Part shown: in pieces, positions 1 through 5,735 of the stretch
Layout of the letters: each line of letters begins with the position of its first letter
Position numbering within the stretch: position 1 is the stretch's first letter
Origin: CAKOSP01 sp964404455
GTDB lineage: Bacteria; Bacillota_I; Bacilli_A; RF39; UBA660
Assembly: GCA_964404455.1 (NCBI GenBank)
Contig: CAYOJY010000023.1
Location: forward strand, 1 to 12,804
Length of the DNA stretch: 12,804 nt
Direction of reading: 5' to 3'
Made by a program: the position numbers and the translations under genes
The notes under the pieces: model-generated
Told to the model about the DNA's origin: nothing
Seen by the model: the letters and a program-made list of their open reading frames with translations, nothing else
The model's database searches: none

Positions 1-13
1 TTAATCAATTAAC

Positions 14-40
14 ATCGCACTGGTGCGACGATTTTATCTT
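14..40 (+). terminator. Possible terminator hairpin at the left edge
   Basis: A GC-rich inverted repeat (TCGCA/TGCGA, extendable to six pairs) at 15-28 is followed three bases later by a T-rich run. On the plus strand this could end transcription of a gene lying left of the window. On the minus strand it sits just after tRNA-Gly but lacks a U tract there. The short loop and the gap before the T run make it uncertain. Confidence 0.35.
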
Positions 41-41
41 T

Positions 42-115
42 TGGAGCGGATGAGGAGAATCGAACTCCCGTTAGCAGCTTGGAAGGCTGAAGTTCTACCA
101 TTAAACTACATCCGC
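42..115 (-). tRNA. tRNA-Gly (anticodon UCC)
   Basis: Read on the minus strand, this 74-nt stretch folds as a full cloverleaf. The acceptor arms GCGGATG and CATCCGC pair over seven bases, followed by discriminator T and an encoded CCA. The anticodon loop CTTCCAA carries TCC, and the T-loop has the standard GTTCGATTC. The sequence closely resembles Bacillus tRNA-Gly(UCC). The UCC anticodon reads GGA and, by wobble, other GGN codons. It lies directly downstream of murE and has its own promoter in the 44-nt gap, so it need not depend on murE readthrough. Confidence 0.97.
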
Positions 116-123
116 ATAAAGAA

Positions 124-153
124 ATTATAACATATATTATTATATAATTTCAA
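124..153 (-). promoter_or_regulatory. Promoter of tRNA-Gly
   Basis: On the minus strand, TTGAAA (148-153) and TATAAT (124-129) are 18 bases apart, and a TG one base before the -10 makes it an extended -10. Transcription would start around 117, about two bases before the mature tRNA 5' end, so the primary transcript has almost no leader. Confidence 0.75.
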
Positions 154-159
154 GTATTT

Positions 160-1527
160 TTATTGATTATTTTGAATCCAGTCATGAACTTCTTCAGCAT
201 CATCTAAATGATGTTTTGTATATCCTAAAATTTGGTAATTTTCATGACCTTTTCCCAATATTAATATAATATCTTTATTACCCATAATATCAATTGCTTT
301 TTTTATGGCCATTTTTCTATCTAAAATCACTTCATAATTAGTTTTTTTAACGCCCTTTAATATGCCTTCCATAATATTTTCAGGTTTTTCAGTTCGGGGA
401 TTATCATTTGTAAAAATTACATAGTCACTTAAAGTAGTGGCAATGTTTCCCATAATAGGTCTTTTTTGGGGATCTCGATCTCCTCCACAACCTATTATAG
501 TAATTATTTTATTTTCTTTAAGTTCAGAATATGCTGTTATAACTTTTTCTACCGCATCGGGGGTGTGAGCATAATCTATAACTGCAAAACCTTTATTCAC
601 TTGGATTGTTTCACATCTTCCTTTGGGAGGTTTTATATTTTTAGCAATTGAAATTATTTTTTCGAAAGCAAATCCAAGTTGATGAATTATAGCTAATGAA
701 GTTAAAAAATTATAAACATTAAATTTACTTGTCAAGTTAAAATCAACTTCATAATCTTGTTTTTGATATGAAAAATTCAAGTGGGTATTTGCTGGCGTAG
801 TTTTAAAACTTTCTATTTTATAGTTTCCGTTCATTCCTAGGGTTAATGCTTTAGGAAAAGCTTTTATAAAATGTTGGAAACTTAAATCATCTGAATTAAC
901 AATAAAGATACTATCCTTATTTAAATAATTAATTATTTTTAATTTCTCATTTAAATAATTTTCCATTGTTTGGTGAAAATTTAAATGATCCTGAGTTAAA
1001 TTGGTAAAGGCAGCAATTATGAAGGTTAATCCCTCTATGCGTTTTAAGGCAAGTGCATGTGAACTAACTTCCATTACGATATGAGTACAGCCTAAATCTT
1101 TAGCTTTAAATAATAATTTATATAAAGTTAATATATCGGGCGTAGTATTATCTAATTCAAAAGATTCCTCTTGGTGATAAAAACCAATTGTGCCAATGTA
1201 AGCAACATTAATATTTAAATTTTGTAAAATTTGATAAGTTAGATAACAACTGGTCGTCTTACCATTTGTTCCGGTTACTCCAATGATTTTTAAATCTTTT
1301 AATTGTGAACTATAATTTTGCACTATTTTTTCTTGTAAAAAATTTTCAGTATTTGGAACAATTGTTAACGGAACTGCCGAATTTATTTTTTTTTCAGCTA
1401 TTATCTTAGTTGCTCCATTTTTAATTGCTTCGTTAATACAATCATGGCCATCAATATTATCTCCTTTGATAGCAATAAATGTTTGGCCAGGTTTTATTAA
1501 TCTTGAATCTTTTTCGAATTCAATCAT
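160..1527 (-). CDS. murE: UDP-N-acetylmuramyl-tripeptide synthetase MurE
   Basis: This cytoplasmic Mur ligase adds the third amino acid to UDP-MurNAc-L-Ala-D-Glu in peptidoglycan synthesis. Visible motifs are the substrate-side DSR (7-9), the ATP P-loop GVTGTNGKTT (83-92), MEVSSHAL (152-159), the candidate carbamylated lysine K195 after MENY, IDYAHTPDAV (317-326), GGDRDPQKRP (348-357), DNPRTEKP (375-382) and GKGHENYQ (425-432). DNPR is the signature of meso-DAP-adding MurE; lysine-adding enzymes differ at the arginine, so DAP is the likely substrate. At 455 residues it is shorter than the roughly 490 usual for the family, because the DSR motif sits almost at the N-terminus. The start is well set: ATG at 1527 has an AAGGATG ribosome site about nine bases upstream, and the promoter -10 lies just before that. 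The gene diverges from trpS and is followed by tRNA-Gly. Confidence 0.95.
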   Translation of the reverse strand: MIEFEKDSRLIKPGQTFIAIKGDNIDGHDCINEAIKNGATKIIAEKKINSAVPLTIVPNTENFLQEKIVQNYSSQLKDLKIIGVTGTNGKTTSCYLTYQILQNLNINVAYIGTIGFYHQEESFELDNTTPDILTLYKLLFKAKDLGCTHIVMEVSSHALALKRIEGLTFIIAAFTNLTQDHLNFHQTMENYLNEKLKIINYLNKDSIFIVNSDDLSFQHFIKAFPKALTLGMNGNYKIESFKTTPANTHLNFSYQKQDYEVDFNLTSKFNVYNFLTSLAIIHQLGFAFEKIISIAKNIKPPKGRCETIQVNKGFAVIDYAHTPDAVEKVITAYSELKENKIITIIGCGGDRDPQKRPIMGNIATTLSDYVIFTNDNPRTEKPENIMEGILKGVKKTNYEVILDRKMAIKKAIDIMGNKDIILILGKGHENYQILGYTKHHLDDAEEVHDWIQNNQ

Positions 1528-1551
1528 TTTAACACATCCTTATTAAATTAT

Positions 1552-1580
1552 ATTATAACACAGTTTAAAACTTGTGATAT
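1552..1580 (-). promoter_or_regulatory. murE promoter
   Basis: On the minus strand an extended -10, TGTTATAAT (TATAAT at 1552-1557), lies about 25 bases before the murE start. A second TATAAT register overlaps it by one base. The -35 at the proper distance (1575-1580, ATATCA) is poor, which fits an extended -10 promoter that relies little on a -35. It overlaps the trpS promoter on the other strand. Confidence 0.6.
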
Positions 1581-1583
1581 AAT
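1555..1583 (+). promoter_or_regulatory. trpS promoter
   Basis: An extended -10, TGATATAAT (TATAAT at 1578-1583), lies 17 bases after a partial -35, ATAACA (1555-1560, four of six consensus bases). Transcription would start about ten bases before the ribosome site, so there is no room for a T-box or other leader on trpS. The -35 overlaps the murE -10 of the opposite strand. Confidence 0.6.
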
Positions 1584-1601
1584 TAAAAAATGGAGGGATA
1601 T

Positions 1602-2684
1602 ATGAAAAAAGTGATATTAACAGGAGACCGCCCAACCGGTAAGCTTCACCTAGGACATTATGTTGGTTCTTTAAAAAAACGTCTTGAACTTCAAAATCAG
1701 GGGAATTTTGATGAAATGTATATTATGATTGCTGATGCTCAGGCATTAACTGATAATTTTAATAATCCATTAAAAGTTAGAGAAAATGTAACTGAAGTTT
1801 TACTAGATTATCTGGCAATTGGTTTAGATCCTGATAAAGTTACAATATTTATTCAATCAGAAGTAAAAGCATTGACTGAATTAACTTTTTATTATATGAA
1901 TTTTGTTACTTTAGCAAGATTAATGCGCAATCCAACAGTTAAAGCTGAATTAGAATTAAGAAATTTTGAAAATAATATTCCTATAGGTTTTTTAAATTAT
2001 CCAATTAGCCAAGCGGCAGATATTACAGCTTTTGAGGCGACTATAGTGCCAGTTGGTGATGATCAATTACCGATGATTGAACAAACAAGAGAAATAGTTC
2101 GAAGTTTTAATAATACATACGAAGAAGTTTTAGTAATGCCAAATGCGTTGTTACCCGAAAATGAATTGTGTCGTCGTTTGCCGGGGATTGATGGTAAAAA
2201 TAAAATGAGTAAATCTATTGGTAATAGTATTTATTTATCTGATGAGTGCGAAGAAATTAAACAAAAAGTTATGAGTATGTATACTGATCCGGGGCATATC
2301 AATATAGCAGATCCAGGAAAAATTGAAGGTAATGTAGTATTTATGTATTTAGATGTGTTTTGTCAAAATGAACATTTTATTAAATATTTACCAGAATATA
2401 AAAATTTAAATGAATTAAAAAAGAAATATCAAATTGGAGGATTAGGTGATGTGACTATTAAAAAATTTTTAAATGAAATTTTACAAGAATTAATTGAGCC
2501 AATTCGTGAAAAAAGAAAATTATTAGAACGTGATGGTCAATATTTATATAATATTTTAAAAAACGGCTCATTAAAGGCTAGTCAAAAAGCTGATGAGACA
2601 GTTGAAAAAGTAAAAGAAGTAATGAAAATTAATTATTTTGTCAATGAAAATTATTTAAAAGAATTAATAGAAAAATATAAATAA
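1602..2684 (+). CDS. trpS: Tryptophanyl-tRNA synthetase (streptococcal/clostridial type)
   Basis: This class I enzyme charges tRNA-Trp with tryptophan in the cytoplasm. The HIGH-type motif is HLGH (16-19) after GDRPTGK, and the second signature is KMSKS (201-205). GDRPTG, ADxQALTD near residue 45, QAADITAF near 137 and MYTDPGHI near 226 match the longer TrpS type of streptococci and clostridia rather than the B. subtilis or E. coli type, which reads QPSG at the first motif. The length of 360 residues fits. I place the start at ATG 1602. An in-frame ATG at 1590 lies inside the ribosome site GGAGGG (1592-1597) and would leave that site unused. No T-box precedes it. The GH31 gene follows after 37 bases with no terminator, so the two are probably cotranscribed. 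Confidence 0.96.
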   Translation: MKKVILTGDRPTGKLHLGHYVGSLKKRLELQNQGNFDEMYIMIADAQALTDNFNNPLKVRENVTEVLLDYLAIGLDPDKVTIFIQSEVKALTELTFYYMNFVTLARLMRNPTVKAELELRNFENNIPIGFLNYPISQAADITAFEATIVPVGDDQLPMIEQTREIVRSFNNTYEEVLVMPNALLPENELCRRLPGIDGKNKMSKSIGNSIYLSDECEEIKQKVMSMYTDPGHINIADPGKIEGNVVFMYLDVFCQNEHFIKYLPEYKNLNELKKKYQIGGLGDVTIKKFLNEILQELIEPIREKRKLLERDGQYLYNILKNGSLKASQKADETVEKVKEVMKINYFVNENYLKELIEKYK

Positions 2685-2721
2685 ATATGTTAATATTAAG
2701 AATAAAGAAGGGTGAGTTAGT

Positions 2722-5127
2722 GTGGCAAATTTAGGAAATCATTTTGCATTTAATTTTGATGGTGTAAAAAGTAATAAAAATGTCATTTTTGCTGGTAGTA
2801 ATTACCGAATTACTATTTTAAGTGAGCGATTACTTCGTTTTGAATATAGTAAGAATGGTATTTTTTTAGATGCCCCAACCAACTTTGCCCTCAATCGTAA
2901 TTTTCCCGAATCACTTTTTAAAGCGGAAGAAACCCCTAAAGATTTATTTATAAACACTAAATATTTTAGTTTACAATATTCTAAAAACAAGCCATTTAAA
3001 GGACCTACTTTTGCCCCTGATTCTAATTTGCGGGTAAAGTTAAACGGAACTGATAAGTTATGGTATCCAACTCATCCCGAAGCTAGAAATTTTAAAAGTA
3101 TTAGTTTTAGTTTAGATGAATTTAAAAAAATAAAATTGGAAAAAGGGTTATATTCGACTGATGGTTTTGTCATGATTGATGATTCTGAAGGCTTAGTAAT
3201 TGATGAAAAGGGGTCTTTAAGTGAAAGATTTGATGGAAATCAAGATTTTTATCTTTTTATGTACCGGCGAGATTTTGGTTATTGTCTAAAAGATTATTTT
3301 AATTTAACAGGGAATCCTGCTTTAATCCCTCGGTATGCCTTAGGCATATGGTGGAATAGAGATCGGATTTATAGTGCTGATGATACTAAAAAAATTATTC
3401 AATTATTTAATCGTTATGAAATTCCTATATCTGTTTTTTTGCTAAGTGAATTTTGGCATGCTAAAGATTTAAATAATTTAAGCAAAAGCGGTTATTCTTT
3501 TAATGAAAATTTATTTCCAAATGTAGGGGAATATATGGAATATATGCATAAGAGGGGTGTTAGAATAGGTATTAACTTAGATCCTGCTGATGGCATTAAA
3601 TTAAAAGATCCGGTTTATCCTAAATTTGCTACTGAGCTTCAAATAAAAAATGGCGAAGAAATTCCTTTTAAAGTTTTTGATAAAATATTTATGATGGTAT
3701 TTGTTAAAGAAGTTATTGATAATTTAATGAGTTTTAATTTAGATTTTTTTTGGATAGATTATCAAAAGAATATTAAAGAATTAGAGGCTTTAAATTATTA
3801 TATTTTTAATAATTATAAAAAATCTGATGAAAGAAGAGGAATGATTTTATCCAGAAATGCTTTAGCAGCGGCTCATCGATATCCAGTTTTATATTCAGGT
3901 CAAACCATTGCTAGCTGGGATACCTTAAAATATTTACCTTTTTATAATTCCAATGCCAGTAACATTGGGGTATCTTGGTTAAGCCACGATGTGGGAGGCT
4001 TTAAAGATGGAATAGAAGATAGTGAACTTTATTTAAGGTATGTTCAATTTTCAGTTTTTAATCCCATTTTCAGATTTAGCGCTAAAAGAGGTCAATATTA
4101 TAAACGAGAACCTTGGCTTTGGGATATAAAAACTTATACAATTGTCAAAAGTTATTGTAATTTTCGCCATCAATTAATTCCTTATTTATATTCTGAAAAT
4201 TATAAGTATCATAAAACTGGATTGCCTATAGTTCAGCCACTTTATTACATTTTGCCGGAAATTTATGATGAACCTATTTATAAAAATGAATATTTTTTTG
4301 GTTCAGAGTTACTTATTGCGCCAATTACCAAACCCAAAGATATTGTTATGAATCGTTCCATTGAGCGAATATATTTACCTAAGGGCACCTGGTATGATTT
4401 TAAAACAGGTAAAAAGTTTTTAGGTAATAAAAGATACATACTTTTTTATACTGATGAAGATTATCCGGTATTTGTTAAAGCGGGAGGAATTATTCCTATT
4501 GCGGTATTAGATACTAATAGAAATGATACAGGTAATCCTAAAAAATTAGAAATAAATGTTTTTCCCGGCGAAAGTAATGTATATAAATTATATGAAGATG
4601 ATGGAATATCGAGGCTTCATGAAGAAGGTTATTATATAATTACAGCTATAGATTATAATTATATGGCGAATAATTATACTTTAATTATTCACCCTTTTGA
4701 AGGTAAAACAGGGATAATTCCTAAAACTCGGGATTATACTGTGAAATTTAGAAATACTAAGGAAGCTAAAGATGTAACAATTTATGTTAACGCTGATGTT
4801 GCTAGTAATAAGATGGAAACCTATACTGATGATACAGATTTTTGGATTACTATTTATGATGTTGATACAACTAAACAATTAACGATTAATTGTAAAGGTA
4901 GAAATATTGAAATAGATGCTTCTCGAATTTTTAATGAAGATATTAATTCTATTATTAGTGATTTGAAAATTACCACAAAATTAAAAGAAAGCATCGCAGA
5001 AATTATGTTTAGTGATCGAGATATTAAACGCAAAAGAATTTTGATTCGAAAATTAAAAAGAGAAGGTCTAGCGCCTAAATTTGTTACAATGTTTTTAAAA
5101 TTGCTTGAATATAGTGTAGAAATTTAA
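2722..5127 (+). CDS. GH31-family glycosidase homologue with altered acid/base residue
   Basis: This is an 801-residue protein of the alpha-glucosidase/alpha-xylosidase family GH31. There is no signal peptide, so it should be cytoplasmic and act on imported oligosaccharides or internal glucans. The N-terminal beta domain covers about 1-200 and the TIM barrel about 200-530, starting at RYALGIWWNRD. Beta domains follow to about 725, and a charged helical tail covers roughly 735-801. The nucleophile block DFFWIDYQ places the nucleophile at D346, and SHDVGGF (421-427) is the conserved -1 site block. In the acid/base block, clostridial relatives read RYPxGFSGDT, but here it is RYPVLYSGQT with Q394 (codon CAA at 3901). 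The expected proton donor is thus missing, so normal hydrolysis may be weak or the enzyme may have another role. The start is GTG after an AAGGGTGA ribosome site; no better ATG is nearby. Substrate cannot be assigned. Confidence 0.88.
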   Translation: MANLGNHFAFNFDGVKSNKNVIFAGSNYRITILSERLLRFEYSKNGIFLDAPTNFALNRNFPESLFKAEETPKDLFINTKYFSLQYSKNKPFKGPTFAPDSNLRVKLNGTDKLWYPTHPEARNFKSISFSLDEFKKIKLEKGLYSTDGFVMIDDSEGLVIDEKGSLSERFDGNQDFYLFMYRRDFGYCLKDYFNLTGNPALIPRYALGIWWNRDRIYSADDTKKIIQLFNRYEIPISVFLLSEFWHAKDLNNLSKSGYSFNENLFPNVGEYMEYMHKRGVRIGINLDPADGIKLKDPVYPKFATELQIKNGEEIPFKVFDKIFMMVFVKEVIDNLMSFNLDFFWIDYQKNIKELEALNYYIFNNYKKSDERRGMILSRNALAAAHRYPVLYSGQTIASWDTLKYLPFYNSNASNIGVSWLSHDVGGFKDGIEDSELYLRYVQFSVFNPIFRFSAKRGQYYKREPWLWDIKTYTIVKSYCNFRHQLIPYLYSENYKYHKTGLPIVQPLYYILPEIYDEPIYKNEYFFGSELLIAPITKPKDIVMNRSIERIYLPKGTWYDFKTGKKFLGNKRYILFYTDEDYPVFVKAGGIIPIAVLDTNRNDTGNPKKLEINVFPGESNVYKLYEDDGISRLHEEGYYIITAIDYNYMANNYTLIIHPFEGKTGIIPKTRDYTVKFRNTKEAKDVTIYVNADVASNKMETYTDDTDFWITIYDVDTTKQLTINCKGRNIEIDASRIFNEDINSIISDLKITTKLKESIAEIMFSDRDIKRKRILIRKLKREGLAPKFVTMFLKLLEYSVEI

Positions 5128-5133
5128 TATAAT
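5105..5133 (+). promoter_or_regulatory. Promoter of the T-box leuS-uppS operon
   Basis: TTGAAT (5105-5110) and TATAAT (5128-5133) are exactly 17 bases apart. The -35 lies inside the last codons of the GH31 gene. Transcription would start near 5140, right where the T-box stem I begins. Confidence 0.75.
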
Positions 5134-5139
5134 ACTAAT

Positions 5140-5326
5140 AAGCAGTCGAAAAAAGAGTAGTAAAAATAATTTTTAAAACAGAAAGTTAATGGTTGATGGA
5201 AATTAATGCGAAAATATTTTGAACTTGCTTTTGGATGTAGTGGGGTAATTTCCTTATAAATTTAAAGTTAAAATTAAGGTGGTACCACGGAATTTCTTTT
5301 CGTCCTTTAAGCCATCTTTTTATTTT
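5140..5326 (+). promoter_or_regulatory. Leucine-specific T-box leader
   Basis: This leader senses uncharged tRNA-Leu and lets transcription continue into the downstream genes. The T-box core AGGTGGTACCACGG lies at 5277-5290. Upstream, stem I shows the distal arm with GGTTGATGG in its loop (helix TTAAT 5186-5190 with ATTAA 5202-5206) and a helix AAAATA (5162-5167) with TATTTT (5215-5220). Below these is the specifier loop, with AGTA on one side and GAA on the other (loop E), then AAAAG/CTTTT pairing (5151-5155 with 5228-5232). The specifier after GAA is CTT (5224-5226), a leucine codon, followed by a purine. The bulge TGGT would pair with a tRNA end whose discriminator is A, as in tRNA-Leu. 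All this agrees with leuS downstream. Confidence 0.94.
5276..5326 (+). terminator. T-box antiterminator/terminator switch
   Basis: Two exclusive folds are visible. In the antiterminator, AAGG (5276-5279) pairs with CCTT (5304-5307) around the TGGTACC bulge and an upper ACGGAA/TTTCGT hairpin (5287-5303). In the terminator, AAGGTGG (5276-5282) pairs with CCATCTT (5312-5318) over the same upper hairpin, followed by a T tract to 5326. The folds are my own pairing and were not computed. Confidence 0.65.
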
Positions 5327-5347
5327 AAAAAAGAAAGAGTTGACAAT

Positions 5348-5725
5348 ATGGAAAAATTAAATTATTATTTATCGTTTTTAATTTTTATTTTTTTCTTAGT
5401 ATTTTTATGTGATTACTTTTTAATTTTAAAATCCAAATTGCTTAAAATAAAAAAAAATAAAAAAACAAAAAGAAAAATAAGTATTATGGAAGTTGATTAT
5501 CTAGTTCTAAGATTTAAATTAAATAAAGAATTATTATTAACTAAAAAAAACATGATTATAATTGCAATTTTAAATGCTTTTATTATTAGTCTTACTTCAA
5601 CAATGATATCTTTTTTACCGATTCATATGAGTTTTAAATTTTTAATTGCTTTTGTGCTCTTATTTGCTTTAATATATTCAATATATGAAATTTACGGAAG
5701 ATATTTAGCTAAAAAAGCTAATTAA
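5348..5725 (+). CDS. Small three-helix membrane protein, unknown function
   Basis: I do not recognise the family. The 125 residues contain a strong membrane helix at about 5-27, a very basic stretch at 29-43 (KxK and KKNKKTKRK), and a soluble segment with MEVDYLVLRFKLNK (47-60). Two more helices follow at about 69-90 and 95-113, and the tail ends AKKAN. By the positive-inside rule the basic stretch and middle segment are cytoplasmic. The start is ATG 5348; the frame stays open further 5', but that part lies inside the T-box and its terminator. The ribosome site is weak (GAAAGAG). The gene sits between the leucine T-box and leuS, with the leuS ribosome site overlapping its stop codon, so it is controlled by leucyl-tRNA charging. 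The helix, cytoplasmic arm, two-helix layout loosely recalls small Oxa1/DUF106-type insertases, but I see no sequence evidence for that. Confidence 0.8.
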   Translation: MEKLNYYLSFLIFIFFLVFLCDYFLILKSKLLKIKKNKKTKRKISIMEVDYLVLRFKLNKELLLTKKNMIIIAILNAFIISLTSTMISFLPIHMSFKFLIAFVLLFALIYSIYEIYGRYLAKKAN

Positions 5726-5735
5726 AGGAGGATTT

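Noticed and set aside
466..651. Short plus-strand open frame inside murE
   Set aside because: It is antisense to a well-conserved gene, has low-complexity content and no ribosome site; it is a shadow of murE.
1590..1601. Four extra N-terminal residues on TrpS from ATG 1590
   Set aside because: This ATG overlaps the GGAGGG ribosome site, and TrpS homologues begin at the MKK that starts at 1602.
2802..2990. Short minus-strand open frame inside the GH31 gene
   Set aside because: Antisense shadow with no recognisable domain and no start signals.
4681..4878. Second minus-strand open frame inside the GH31 gene
   Set aside because: Antisense shadow; the sense-strand protein is continuous and family-like here.
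5279..5347. N-terminal extension of the small membrane protein from GTG 5279
   Set aside because: It overlaps the T-box core, antiterminator and terminator. The residues look random, while ATG 5348 begins a good membrane helix.
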